A DNA stretch of 64,000 nucleotides from Acidipropionibacterium virtanenii (GCF_003325455.1 NZ_CP025198.1:62001-126000), one strand, 5' to 3'; numbered from the stretch's first letter, positions 43,050 to 51,332 are shown. Numbers and translations are program-made. Notes: generated by a model not told the origin, from the sequence alone.

Positions 43050-43548
43050 TCTTGCGGCCGGCCGTTCTGCTCCGGAGCCGGCGACGTCGGTCCGGGCGGT
43101 GGGGGAGGATCCCCAGGAACCAGGCCACTGCGGCTGCACTCACGAAGAATCCGTAGGGGGCGGCCCTCATGCCGGCGGCGGTGCGGTCCTTGACGGCCAC
43201 GACGTCGTCGTCGGGGTTCCCGCTGCTCGCGCGATGCGCCACCAGGGTGACGTGCTGGCCCACGACGTACTTCCGCGGGCTGCTGTACGGACTGCTCGTC
43301 GTGCTGCCCTTCTCACCCTCGTAGCGGTACTGGATGACGGCGATGGTGGAGCCCCCGGGATGCGTGAGATTTCGCAGCGGGGAGGAGTCCCCGGTCGGGG
43401 CCGCCCGGATGGCTGTCACGGTGCCGGTGAGGGTCTGGCCCTGCTTGAGGAACACGTCGTAGCGCTCGGCGAGCACCATATAGAGCACCCCCACCGTCAG
43501 GAGGTACACCACACCCAGCACCGCGATCACCCGTTGGAGCCTGCCCAT
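43012..43548 (-). CDS. DUF3592-like membrane protein
   Basis: 178 residues. One membrane segment at residues 5-27 (RVIAVLGVVYLLTVGVLYMVL), an external beta-rich domain (GQTLTGTVTAIRAA, STIAVIQYRYEGEKG, YVVGQHVTLVAHRA) and a second segment near 132-149, then an Arg-rich cytosolic tail. The layout 'TM-SH3-like-TM' fits DUF3592. Function unknown. It overlaps the gene at 42654-43049 tail to tail. An antitoxin gene lies 14 bases upstream of its start in the same direction. Confidence 0.65.
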   Translation of the reverse strand: MGRLQRVIAVLGVVYLLTVGVLYMVLAERYDVFLKQGQTLTGTVTAIRAAPTGDSSPLRNLTHPGGSTIAVIQYRYEGEKGSTTSSPYSSPRKYVVGQHVTLVAHRASSGNPDDDVVAVKDRTAAGMRAAPYGFFVSAAAVAWFLGILPHRPDRRRRLRSRTAGRKISRPSTATPGTP

Positions 43549-43562
43549 GGACTCAGTATGTC

Positions 43563-43835
43563 TCAGCAGGTGGGGCGCAGGAACTGTCGCAACGCCTCTC
43601 TGATGACCTCCGAGGGGGTCTGGTCATCATGCTCGGCCCGCTGCCGAAGCGCTTCGAGCAGCTTTGGATCAAGGCGGACGGCGACTGTCTTCGCCGGCCC
43701 GCTGCCGAGCGCAGGTCGGCCAGGCATCCGGTGGGGAGTCACGCCGGGGAACCCGGCCTCGGCGTTCGAGACGAGATCCTCGATCACGTCGTCGGTGATC
43801 TCGACGCCGTCGACGGTTCCGTAGCTTTTGGCCAT
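43563..43835 (-). CDS. Ribbon-helix-helix antitoxin (copy 2 of the pair type)
   Basis: 90 residues. N-terminal helix ITDDVIEDLVSNAEAGF, a hinge GRPALGSGPAKT, then a clear ribbon-helix-helix: strand TVAVRLDPKLLEALRQRAE and helix TPSEVIREALRQFL. RHH antitoxins of this kind repress their own promoter and block the toxin. GGGAGGGG lies seven bases before the ATG. It starts inside the last 52 bases of the toxin-like gene. Segment order is the same as in 36857-37102, so both belong to one family. Confidence 0.8.
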   Translation of the reverse strand: MAKSYGTVDGVEITDDVIEDLVSNAEAGFPGVTPHRMPGRPALGSGPAKTVAVRLDPKLLEALRQRAEHDDQTPSEVIREALRQFLRPTC

Positions 43836-44092
43836 CGTCCAGCCCCTCCCATCAACATCTCAATGGTTGTTCGTCTGAGCCTCATGGCATGGATCTCAAG
43901 GCATCTGTTCTCGGCGAATACGATCGCCACCAGCTCCCAACTCCGTCCCGCATCATCCAGGCAGATCCGCAGCATGCGCCCGGGCCTGTCATCCTCCAGC
44001 CAGATGTCCTCGATTACGGACGGCCGGAGATGCTGGATCCGGAGTTTGGTCAGCCCATGTCTGAGAGCAGACTGATGGATCTGGACAGTCAT
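43784..44092 (-). CDS. Toxin-like protein (copy 2 of the pair type)
   Basis: 102 residues, basic. IHQSALRHGLTKLRIQHL at the N-terminus, a strand MLRICLDDAGRSWELVAIVF, and CLEIHAMRLRRTT near residue 75, the same order as the protein at 36612-36860 (helix with HG, strand pair with LEIV/WELV, then IHAMxLR). The C-terminal 25 residues are Ser/Pro-rich and overlap the antitoxin gene. Toxin activity, perhaps as a small RNase, is inferred from the partner. A good promoter lies upstream (44114-44142). Confidence 0.65.
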   Translation of the reverse strand: MTVQIHQSALRHGLTKLRIQHLRPSVIEDIWLEDDRPGRMLRICLDDAGRSWELVAIVFAENRCLEIHAMRLRRTTIEMLMGGAGRWPKATEPSTASRSPTT

Positions 44093-44113
44093 GAACCGAA
44101 CTCACCCCTCAAT

Positions 44114-44142
44114 AATGTAAACGAAACAGGTTGAATTCGCAA
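44114..44142 (-). promoter_or_regulatory. Promoter of the toxin-antitoxin-like operon
   Basis: On the minus strand TTGCGA (44142-44137), 17-base spacer, TACATT (44119-44114). The local sequence is clearly A/T-rich against a high-GC background. A GAGGGG ribosome site follows before the ATG at 44092. Confidence 0.55.
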
Positions 44143-44179
44143 ACGGAATCTCTCGACGTGTTCTGATGGGGTCCTCGGT

Positions 44180-44833
44180 TCAGAGGCACTCCGCCAGTTC
44201 GGAGGCGTGACGCCGCATCGCCCTGGTCGCCCGGCTGCACCGGGCGCGGACCGCCTCCGGGGTCATCGTGTAGCGCTGCGCGGTGCGGTCGTGCCCCAGT
44301 CCTTCGGCGTAGACGCTCATGAGCACCGGCCGACTGCTGCGATTGACGATGCCTATCCGGAAGGCGGCGTCGATGAGCTCGCGGGCCCGCTCCCCGGGAG
44401 CCTCCTCGGCCCAGGGATCGACCGGATGTTCCGGTACCGGCAGCGGTCGCTCCCTGCCGGTCCGGCGTCTGCCCGCCGACACGACGTGGAGACAGTCCAG
44501 GGCGAGATTCGTGCACACCTTGTGGATCCGCGTGGTGGGGAAGGTCATGACCCTGATCCATGCCTCGGCCACATACTCGTCCAGACCGGCCCGGAGATCG
44601 CGCCGCGCCAGTCCGCACAGCAGCGGCATGAGGGCCTGCAGCAAGGCATGCGCGGCGAACCGAGATCGCGGACCGCCGGCTCGGGCCCTCTTCAGGAACC
44701 GAACCGCCAGCTCGTCATCGCTGCGCAGACGCCGGGGCAGATCCCGCGCATCCAGCTCCGGTTCCCCGATCCCCCACGACTCGCACTCGCGCTCCCACTC
44801 CGCCGCCAGCGCCGCCACCAGAAACCCCGACAT
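44180..44833 (-). CDS. Sigma-70-region-4-like DNA-binding protein
   Basis: 217 residues. The C-terminus (LMSVYAEGLGHDRTAQRYTMTPEAVRARCSRATRAMRR, here in two pieces) has the helix-turn-helix spacing of sigma region 4. The middle has EYVAEAWIRVMTFPTTR and NLALDCLHVVSAGRRR, in the place of region 2, but no obvious -10 recognition motif. It may be a divergent sigma factor or a sigma-like regulator carried by mobile DNA. GGAGGTGG lies before the ATG. The intergenic DNA behind its start contains five GTGTTG repeats at regular spacing. Confidence 0.6.
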   Translation of the reverse strand: MSGFLVAALAAEWERECESWGIGEPELDARDLPRRLRSDDELAVRFLKRARAGGPRSRFAAHALLQALMPLLCGLARRDLRAGLDEYVAEAWIRVMTFPTTRIHKVCTNLALDCLHVVSAGRRRTGRERPLPVPEHPVDPWAEEAPGERARELIDAAFRIGIVNRSSRPVLMSVYAEGLGHDRTAQRYTMTPEAVRARCSRATRAMRRHASELAECL

Positions 44834-44881
44834 GATCCACCTCCGGACGTCCGCACCACTGATGACGTCAGTCCAGCAATG

Positions 44882-44966
44882 AGGTGTTGTCCCAGGTGTT
44901 GCCCGAAAGGGGCCAGGTGTTGCCCGTTCCGCGGATGTGTTGTCCGTTCAGGTGAGGTGTTGCCCG
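44882..44966. repeat. Five GTGTTG-centred direct repeats with about 20-bp phasing
   Basis: Copies of (G/C)(A)GGTGTTGYCC have GTGTTG at 44884, 44896, 44917, 44937 and 44957: steps of 12, 21, 20 and 20 bases. They lie upstream of the sigma-like gene and downstream of the ABC permease. Two-turn spacing suggests cooperative protein binding on one DNA face. A GGTCCGACCAT motif adjoins (44970-44980). Confidence 0.8.
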
Positions 44967-45003
44967 ATCGGTCCGACCATTCGGTGCACCGCTGTCCCCG
45001 TCC

Positions 45004-47487
45004 CTACTCCTCGGCCAGCGCCTCCGTCGGCGTCGCCAGGGCGGCACGGCGTCCCGGAAGTACCGAGGCCAGGGCCGCTGCGACGAAGCAGATGAGCACC
45101 AGCCCGATCGTCGTCGGCCAGTCCACCGAGAAGCGCACCGCCGTCGACGTCCCCGCCATCTTGAAGATCGATCTGATCCCCAGCCAGGCGAAGAAGGCGC
45201 CGCACAGCACCCCCACCAGCACGGCGGCCATCGCCATCTGGATCGCCTCGAAGAACAGCATGAGACGCAGCGACCCTCGCTGCATGCCCATCGCCCGCAG
45301 CAGGGCCGACTCGCGGCCGCGCTCCAGCACCGACAGGCCCAGAGTGTTCGCCACACCGATGAGCGCGATGATCACCGCCACCCCGAACAGGGCCGTCATC
45401 ACGATGAGCAGCACTCTCAGCACCTGCTCCAGGACTCCGGCGATGAAGGCCCCACCGCCGACCGCCAGATCCGGGTGGGACTGCATGATCGTGGCGATCG
45501 GCACCATCGTCTGAGCCATGTCTGTCCGGTCGGACATCGTCCCCCAGACCGCCGCGGGCACCGTCGATGAGGAGAGCTTGTTGAGGTCGGAGACCGAGAT
45601 CAGCATGATCTGCGAGGAGTCCAGCGCCCCGGTGTGATCCACGGTCAGGGTCAGTGGGCCGCGGTCGCCGGTCAGCACCAGTTTCGAGCCCTCCTTCGCG
45701 GTGTCCCCGGAGACCAGGACGGTGCCGGGTTTCACCCGGGAGGCCACCGACGGAGAGACCTGGTCGATGTCGGAGCCGGCCAGGGCCAGCACCTTCTCCT
45801 TGTTGGCGCCACTGGTCACCAGGGCCCCGTCGAGCGTCGTCGAGGCCTTGAGATTGGGTAGTTTCGCCACCTCGCCGGCCACCCCGGAGGGCAGCTCGGC
45901 CGACGTCGCCTGCGTCTCCTTCCCGGTCTGCGGATCGAAGCTCTGCGGCTGTGTGGAGACGGTGACGTCCACCGGATAGTTGTCGTCGATGAGCTTCATG
46001 ACAGTGGCCTGGGTGGTGGAGGATCCCACCTGCAGGGTGACGATGATGCCGACCGCCAGCATGAGGACGCCGGTGGTCAGGGCGGTGCGCACCGGATTGC
46101 GGACGGCGTTGGAGGTCGACAGCCTCGCGGTGGGCCCGAACGGCCGCAGCAGCAGCCCCAGGCCCTTGATCACCCAGGGCACGTAGACCGGCGTCGAGAT
46201 GAGCACGGCGATCCCCAGCACCGCGGCGCAGCCCATCGCCCAGGCGATATTCCAGGAGCCGGCCCGAAGCGACTGCCAGGCCAGCAGGGCGCCGATCACC
46301 AGGAGCACGCAGGAGATCACGACCAGGACGATGGAGGTGCGTCTGCGCTCGACGGTGGCGGCGGGGCGCAAGGCCTCCAGGGGGGCGACGCGGGTGGCTC
46401 GCAGGCTCGGCACGAAGGCGGCCAGGACGGTGGCCAGCACCCCGATCCCGAACTCGATCGCCACCTCCCGCCAGGGCATCACCAGCCCGAAGGTCAGCGC
46501 CCCGGTGTAGGCGCAGCCGACCAGCGCGATGAGGACTCCCAGACCGATTCCCAGCAGGGATCCGACGGCCCCGATGATGAGCGACTCGACGAAGAACTGG
46601 CCGCGCACCTGTCCGCCCGAGGCGCCCACGGCGCGCAACAGGCCGATCTGGCGGCGTCGCTGGGCCAGCAGAATGAGGAAGGTGGTGAAGATGATGATCA
46701 TGCCGACCATCAGGGCGATCCCCGCGAAGGCGAGGAGCATGTACTTGAAGACGTCGAAGTCGCCGGTCAGCGAGGTCACCGCCTCGCGCTGGTACTGGGC
46801 CGCCGGAGCCACCTGAAGAGTGCCCGACGTCGTGCCGGCCTTCGGCATCCCGTCCATTCCCTTCAGGGCGTTGCGGATCGCGGTCGAGACCGCCGACGGG
46901 TCGGCCCCGGAGTCGATCTTCACCAGCCATGTCGACGCCGGGGAGTCGGCGGAGACGGCGTCGCGGGCCATGTAGGCAGTCTGGGCGAACAGGGATCCGG
47001 GATCGTCGGACAGACCGGTCACCGAGAGCTTCCTGTCGCCGATGGTCACCTGGTCGCCGACGTCGGCACCGAGGCGGGAGGCGGCGTCGGTCGACAGCGC
47101 GATCTGGGAGGATGACGTCGGCCAGGATCCCTTCGACAGCCCGGCCCATCGGAACTGCGGGCCCGGGAGCCCGTAGACGTTGGCCTGGACGGCCTCATCC
47201 CCGTTCTGGAGGGCCTGGGTGGTCTGGTAGGCGGGCTCGGCGGCGGCGACCCCCTTCACGCCCTTGACGGCCGAGGTGACCTCGTCGGGATCGGCCTCGC
47301 CGGAGCCGGTGTCGACGACGACGTCGGCCCTCGAGGTGACCAGGGACTCCTGCTGTCCCAGGGCCGAACTCTGGGACCGGATGAACACCGAGACCCCGAC
47401 CATGAAGCCGATCGAGATGGCGATCGCGACCAGGGTGGCGACGTAACGGGTGGGGTGGTAGCGGACCTCCGCCAGGGCGCGGCGCAT
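45004..47487 (-). CDS. FtsX/MacB-type ABC transporter permease
   Basis: 827 residues, two FtsX-like halves. An N-terminal helix (YVATLVAIAISIGFMVGVSVF), a large external domain (about residues 40-250), then helices around 258-410 (GIALMVGMIIIFTTFLILLAQRRRQIGLLRAVGA) and a repeat of the layout ending with VLERGRESALLRAMGMQRG and three helices. The motif 'QIGLLRAVGAS' before each helix bundle is typical of MacB-type mechanotransmission permeases. It does not pump through the membrane in the usual sense but couples ATP hydrolysis to external work (lipoprotein, peptide or antibiotic handling). One-base overlap with the ATPase gene. Confidence 0.88.
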   Translation of the reverse strand: MRRALAEVRYHPTRYVATLVAIAISIGFMVGVSVFIRSQSSALGQQESLVTSRADVVVDTGSGEADPDEVTSAVKGVKGVAAAEPAYQTTQALQNGDEAVQANVYGLPGPQFRWAGLSKGSWPTSSSQIALSTDAASRLGADVGDQVTIGDRKLSVTGLSDDPGSLFAQTAYMARDAVSADSPASTWLVKIDSGADPSAVSTAIRNALKGMDGMPKAGTTSGTLQVAPAAQYQREAVTSLTGDFDVFKYMLLAFAGIALMVGMIIIFTTFLILLAQRRRQIGLLRAVGASGGQVRGQFFVESLIIGAVGSLLGIGLGVLIALVGCAYTGALTFGLVMPWREVAIEFGIGVLATVLAAFVPSLRATRVAPLEALRPAATVERRRTSIVLVVISCVLLVIGALLAWQSLRAGSWNIAWAMGCAAVLGIAVLISTPVYVPWVIKGLGLLLRPFGPTARLSTSNAVRNPVRTALTTGVLMLAVGIIVTLQVGSSTTQATVMKLIDDNYPVDVTVSTQPQSFDPQTGKETQATSAELPSGVAGEVAKLPNLKASTTLDGALVTSGANKEKVLALAGSDIDQVSPSVASRVKPGTVLVSGDTAKEGSKLVLTGDRGPLTLTVDHTGALDSSQIMLISVSDLNKLSSSTVPAAVWGTMSDRTDMAQTMVPIATIMQSHPDLAVGGGAFIAGVLEQVLRVLLIVMTALFGVAVIIALIGVANTLGLSVLERGRESALLRAMGMQRGSLRLMLFFEAIQMAMAAVLVGVLCGAFFAWLGIRSIFKMAGTSTAVRFSVDWPTTIGLVLICFVAAALASVLPGRRAALATPTEALAEE

Positions 47488-48458
47488 CAGGCCTCCAGAC
47501 CGGCCATGGCGGCACCCACCGATTCGGCGGTGGGGGAGGCGATGTCATCGACGATGCGGCCGTCCAGAAGCATGAGGGCGCGATCTGCGTAGGACGCGGC
47601 GCGGGCGTCGTGGGTGACCATGATGATGGTCTGGCCGAGGTCGCTGGCGCAGTGGCGCAGGTATTCCAGCAGCGCGGTGCCGGACTTCGAGTCCAGGGCG
47701 CCGGTGGGCTCGTCGGCGAAGACGACCGAGGGCCTGGTGATCATCGCGCGGGCGCAGGCGACGCGCTGCTGCTGGCCGCCCGACAGTTCGGAGGGACGGT
47801 GGGTCAGCCGGTCGGCGATCCCGAGCCCCTCGACGAGGCTGGTGAACAGGTCGGCATCGGGCTTGGCGCCGGCCAGTTCCAGTGGCAGCAGGATGTTCTG
47901 CTTCGCGGTGAGGGTGGGGAGCAGGTTGAAGGACTGGAAGATGAACCCCACCTGATCACGGCGGGCCCGGGTGAGCTGCTTGTCGGGCAGGGCCGACAGT
48001 TCGGTGCCGGCCAGGAAGACCGATCCCGAGGTGATCCGGTCCAGGCCGGCCAGGCAGTGCATGAGGGTGGACTTGCCCGATCCGGAGGGTCCCATGATCG
48101 CGGAGAAGGAGCCACCCACGAAGCCCACCGAGACGCCGTCCAGGGCTGTGACGCGGGTGTCTCCGGTGCCGTAGACCTTGGTGAGCGCGACGCCGGCCGA
48201 GGCGGCCTGGCTGGGATCGGCCTGCGTGGTATCGGGCAGTGCGGGATCGTCGAATGGCGATGTCAGTGGCTCAGATGCCGGGCCCGGGCGTGGCACAGGG
48301 CTGGAGTGGTGCGGGTCGTCCTGCGGTGAGGACTGCGAGGAGGGAGAACCGGCCGACTCCTCGAGACCGCGACGGGGTGCCTGGATGTCGTCCCGAGGTT
48401 GCGGCCCGGCGTCTGGGGCCGGGGGCTCGAGCGGGTTGGATCGACGCGGAGTGGACAT
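47487..48458 (-). CDS. MacB/LolD-type ABC transporter ATP-binding protein
   Basis: 323 residues. The first 85 are a Pro/Ser/Asp-rich disordered tail, so the true start may be later. Walker A GPSGSGKS at 123-130, Q-loop GFIFQSFNLLPTL near 170, signature LSGGQQQR near 224, Walker B VVFADEPTGALD near 245 and TMVTHD-type switch (IMVTHDARAA). The order and the 'ADEPTGALD' form are those of LolD/MacB ATPases that work with FtsX-like permeases. Its stop overlaps the permease ATG by one base. The downstream regulator hairpin lies behind its start. Confidence 0.9.
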   Translation of the reverse strand: MSTPRRSNPLEPPAPDAGPQPRDDIQAPRRGLEESAGSPSSQSSPQDDPHHSSPVPRPGPASEPLTSPFDDPALPDTTQADPSQAASAGVALTKVYGTGDTRVTALDGVSVGFVGGSFSAIMGPSGSGKSTLMHCLAGLDRITSGSVFLAGTELSALPDKQLTRARRDQVGFIFQSFNLLPTLTAKQNILLPLELAGAKPDADLFTSLVEGLGIADRLTHRPSELSGGQQQRVACARAMITRPSVVFADEPTGALDSKSGTALLEYLRHCASDLGQTIIMVTHDARAASYADRALMLLDGRIVDDIASPTAESVGAAMAGLEA

Positions 48459-48541
48459 CTCTGCCTTTCGACGGGCGACGTGCGGCCTGTGGTCAGCCTA
48501 GGACGAGACGTCCGGAACCGTGAGGGCACCACGCCCGGCCG

Positions 48542-48593
48542 GAGATCGTGTCGGATCTTGGGGCATCTATTCCCCAACTTCCGACACGGTCTC
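48542..48593 (-). terminator. Two-tier hairpin terminating the response regulator
   Basis: Arms 48542-48554 and 48581-48593 (13 pairs, one G-U) enclose a second stem TTGGGG/CCCCAA (48558-48563, 48572-48577). It lies ten bases after the regulator stop. Confidence 0.7.
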
Positions 48594-48602
48594 TTCCCGC
48601 CG

Positions 48603-49262
48603 TCAGGAGACGAGGCCCACCTCATGGGCGAAGAGCACCAGCCCGACCCGGTCGCGGCACTCGAGCTTGGACAGCAGCCGTCCGATGTGGGTCTTGACGG
48701 TGCCCTCGGCCATGAAGAGGTTCGCGGCGATCTCGGAGTTGGTGGCGCCCTTCGCGATCTCCACCAGCACCTCGCGCTCCCGCTCGGTGAGCACCGAGAG
48801 CCGCTCGTCGGACTCGCGCGGATTGTTGGGCAGGGTGGGGACGACGTGCTCGAGCAGTCGTCTGGTGGCCGAGGGTGCGACGACGGCCTCCCCGGCTGCC
48901 ACGTTGCGGATGGCAGAGAGCAGCTCGGCGGGGCGGGCGTCCTTGAGCAGGAATCCCGAGGCGCCGGCCTTGAGGCCCGCGTAGACGTATTCGTCGAGGT
49001 CGAAGGTGGTGAGGATCATCACCTTGGTGTCCAGAGGGGAGGCGGCGATACGGCGGGTGGCCTCCACCCCGTCCATCACCGGCATCCGGATGTCCATGAG
49101 GGCGACGTCGACCGGGGTGTGGCGCAGCACCTCGAGGGCCTCGGCGCCGTTGGAGGCCTCGCCGACCACCTCCATGCCGTCCTCGGCCTCGATGAGCATG
49201 CGGAACCCCGATCGGACCAGGGACTGGTCGTCGACCAGCAGGACGCGGATCGGTTCTGGCAT
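48603..49262 (-). CDS. NarL/FixJ-family response regulator
   Basis: 219 residues. The receiver domain has the acidic pair DD at 11-12 and the phospho-acceptor Asp57 (ALMDIRMP), a Thr in MILTTFD and Lys in FLLKDARP. The LuxR-type helix-turn-helix is LTEREREVLVEIAKGATNSEIAANLFMAEGTVKTHIGRLL near residues 151-190. GGAGGTGTC precedes the ATG at 49262. No sensor kinase is adjacent; the histidine kinase ends at 59721-61238 and 63719-64000 are too far to assign. Possible control of the MacB-type system downstream is inference. Confidence 0.93.
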   Translation of the reverse strand: MPEPIRVLLVDDQSLVRSGFRMLIEAEDGMEVVGEASNGAEALEVLRHTPVDVALMDIRMPVMDGVEATRRIAASPLDTKVMILTTFDLDEYVYAGLKAGASGFLLKDARPAELLSAIRNVAAGEAVVAPSATRRLLEHVVPTLPNNPRESDERLSVLTEREREVLVEIAKGATNSEIAANLFMAEGTVKTHIGRLLSKLECRDRVGLVLFAHEVGLVS

Positions 49263-49718
49263 GACACCTCCGGGAAACGGCAACACCACATGGTAATGGA
49301 CCCGGCGTCCGGGACGTTGGCCAGAGTGGCGGCGGGCGCAGGGCAAGATGTTCAGTCAGGACGCTGCCCCCAGGCCGCGCACCTTGCGGCCCGTCGGGCG
49401 CGCGTGGCGGCATCTCAGGCGGCCGGTTCTCGGTGCACCTCGAGGCGGAGGCCGAGTGTCACGGTGGCCCAGAAGGGTGTCAAGGTGGAGGCGCGGTCGA
49501 CGCACGATCAGATCTGGCGCGACCTGATCGTCTCGGTGGGCTGTGTGTCGTCGTCGAAGCGCATCACAACGGGCAGGTCCGGGAACCAGTCGTGGTGTGG
49601 GGGCAGGCCACTTGACGGGTGGGCAGACCGATTCCCCGACAGATCGGTGTTTTCAGCCGAAACGGGCCAAAAAGTCCGAACTGTCGGGGGATCGGTCGCG
49701 TGACCACATCCCGCGCCG
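49263..49718 (-). other. Gene-free stretch with possible minus-strand remnant
   Basis: No intact gene in 456 bases. On the minus strand one frame reads HHDWFPDLPVVMRFDDDTQP before a stop; another reads TPFWATVTLGLRLEVHREPAA to a stop at about 49417. Joined by a shift they could be the end of a lost protein. The family is not recognisable. The hairpin at 49626-49697 lies at the end near RtcB. Confidence 0.35.
49626..49697 (-). terminator. 17-bp-arm hairpin after rtcB
   Basis: Arms 49626-49642 and 49681-49697 pair at all 17 positions with one G-U. The outer core CCCGACAG/CTGTCGGG matches the hairpin at 13535-13605. It lies 21 bases after the RtcB stop on the minus strand. Confidence 0.7.
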
Positions 49719-50930
49719 TCAGCCCTTGACGCACAGCAGCGTCTGGAGGCGGGCCACCACGCCGACGAGGTCGGCCTGGGCGCCGATCACCGCGTCGATG
49801 TCCTTGTAGGCGGCGGGGATCTCGTCGATGACCCCGGCGTCCTTGCGGCACTCGATGCCGGCGGTCTGGGCGGCCAGGTCGTCGGCGGTGAAGCGCCGCT
49901 TGGCGGCCTTCCGGGACATCCGGCGTCCGGCCCCGTGGGAGGCCGACTGGTAGGAGGTCTCGTTGCCCAGACCCCGCACGATGTAGGAGCCGGTGCCCAT
50001 GGATCCCGGGATCACGCCCATGTCCCCGGCGCCGGCGCGGATCGCCCCCTTCCGGGTGACGATCAGCTCCTCCCCGTCGTGGGTCTCCACCGCGACGTAG
50101 TTGTGGTGGCAGCGGATCGGCTCCTCGAAGCCGATCCCGTGGATGGCATGCCTCAGCTCGTCGCAGATGGCGGCGAGCATGACGTCGCGGTTGAGCAGTG
50201 CGTAGGCCTGCGCCCACCACAGGTCGCCCAGGTAGTGCTCCATCTGGGGCGAGCCCGCGATGAACACCGCCAGGTCGCGGTCGACCAGGTTCTGGTTGTG
50301 GGCCAGTCCCTGGGCGATCTCCATGTGCACCTGCGCCAGCTGGTTGCCGGTGCCTCGGGACCCGGAGTGCAGCGTCACCCAGACCCGGCCGTCGTCGCCG
50401 GAGCACAGTTCGATGAAGTGGTTCCCGCCGCCCAGGGTGCCCACTTGGCCGCCGGCCTTGGCCTCGGCCTTCCCGGTGCGTGCCGAGGCGGTGAGTTCGC
50501 GGGCGTAGAGATCCTGGTAGTCGGTCATCACGGTCCGGTAGCGGGCCTTGAGGTCGGTGTGCCGGGCGATCGTGCGGGCCTCCCGGTTGTGCATCGCGAA
50601 GCCCACCGGGACCGCTCGCTCGATCCCGTGCCGCAGTCCCGCGAGGTCCTCGGGCAGCTGGTCGGGGCGCAGGCTGGTGCGCACCGCCGTCATGCCGCAG
50701 CCGATGTCGACGCCCACGGCGGCCGGCGCGACGGCCTGGCTCATCGCGATGACCGATCCGACGGTGGCGCCCAGGCCGTAGTGGACGTCGGGCATCACGC
50801 GGACGCCGCGGGTCCAGGGCAGTGCGGCCACATTGCGCAGCTGGGTGCGTGCGGCCTCCTCGATGCCGGCCTCCTCGGCCCACATCAAGGTGTTGTCGGT
50901 GCCGCTCAGCGACACCGGGAAAATGGACAT
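49719..50930 (-). CDS. rtcB: RtcB-family RNA-splicing ligase
   Basis: 403 residues. The Mn/GTP ligands are visible: VGVDIGCGM with Cys78, GTLGGGNHFIE with Asn170 and His171, LHSGSRGTG near 188 and the guanylated His332 in SASHGAGRR. RtcB joins 2',3'-cyclic phosphate or 3'-phosphate ends to 5'-OH ends with GTP; in bacteria it repairs RNAs cut by stress RNases. I chose the ATG at 50930 because AGGAG precedes it by seven bases. No RtcA or RtcR is adjacent. It is near several toxin-like RNase modules in this window (51-52 kb, 43-44 kb, 36-37 kb), which may matter. Confidence 0.93.
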   Translation of the reverse strand: MSIFPVSLSGTDNTLMWAEEAGIEEAARTQLRNVAALPWTRGVRVMPDVHYGLGATVGSVIAMSQAVAPAAVGVDIGCGMTAVRTSLRPDQLPEDLAGLRHGIERAVPVGFAMHNREARTIARHTDLKARYRTVMTDYQDLYARELTASARTGKAEAKAGGQVGTLGGGNHFIELCSGDDGRVWVTLHSGSRGTGNQLAQVHMEIAQGLAHNQNLVDRDLAVFIAGSPQMEHYLGDLWWAQAYALLNRDVMLAAICDELRHAIHGIGFEEPIRCHHNYVAVETHDGEELIVTRKGAIRAGAGDMGVIPGSMGTGSYIVRGLGNETSYQSASHGAGRRMSRKAAKRRFTADDLAAQTAGIECRKDAGVIDEIPAAYKDIDAVIGAQADLVGVVARLQTLLCVKG

Positions 50931-51104
50931 GATGATTCTCCTAATCGGGTGTTTTCGGGCGCACTGAGCCCATTTCCGGCGGCTCGTATTCACGGGGATC
51001 CGCGAGATGATCCACGTTGTTGATCGGAGTCGATGAAGAAAGGGGTGCGCCCTTGGGGGTGCCCCGGGTGAGACGTCAGCAGGCCGCTACGGGCCCGTCA
51101 TTGC

Positions 51105-51230
51105 TCAGTTCTGGGGCTTACCGGATCGCTTGTCCAGCGATCGCTGTCGCCCATCGAGGGCGTCGAGCTTGAGGACGCCAGGGCGCGGCAGGACGGTCGC
51201 ATATGTGCGACTTCTCTGCAGTGTTGCCAT
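51105..51230 (-). CDS. Small hypothetical protein
   Basis: 41 residues from the ATG at 51230: MATLQRSRTYATVLPRPG then LKLDALDGRQRSLDKR. Basic, no membrane segment. An AGAGGA lies about eight bases upstream. Composition is credible but there is no family evidence, and it lies in a 400-base gap between rtcB and the VapC gene, so I hold it as possible only. Confidence 0.3.
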   Translation of the reverse strand: MATLQRSRTYATVLPRPGVLKLDALDGRQRSLDKRSGKPQN

Positions 51231-51332
51231 GGCCGGTGTCCTCTCTCGATTGCGTCGCCTGCGACGCGATAGGAAAGTCTGCCACACCGATTTCAGGAAT
51301 GCAATCTGAGACTGCGAATTCGTGTCCCGGCG

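Noticed and set aside
44882-44966. Direct repeats considered as a CRISPR array
   Set aside because: Units are too short (about 12 bases), spacers of 0-9 bases are too short and no cas genes exist.
48603-49262. Pairing of this response regulator with the histidine kinases at 59.7-61.2 kb or 63.7 kb
   Set aside because: Distance is over 10 kb, and the 59.7-61.2 kb kinase is HisKA-type while NarL regulators usually pair with HisKA_3 kinases; no evidence links either.
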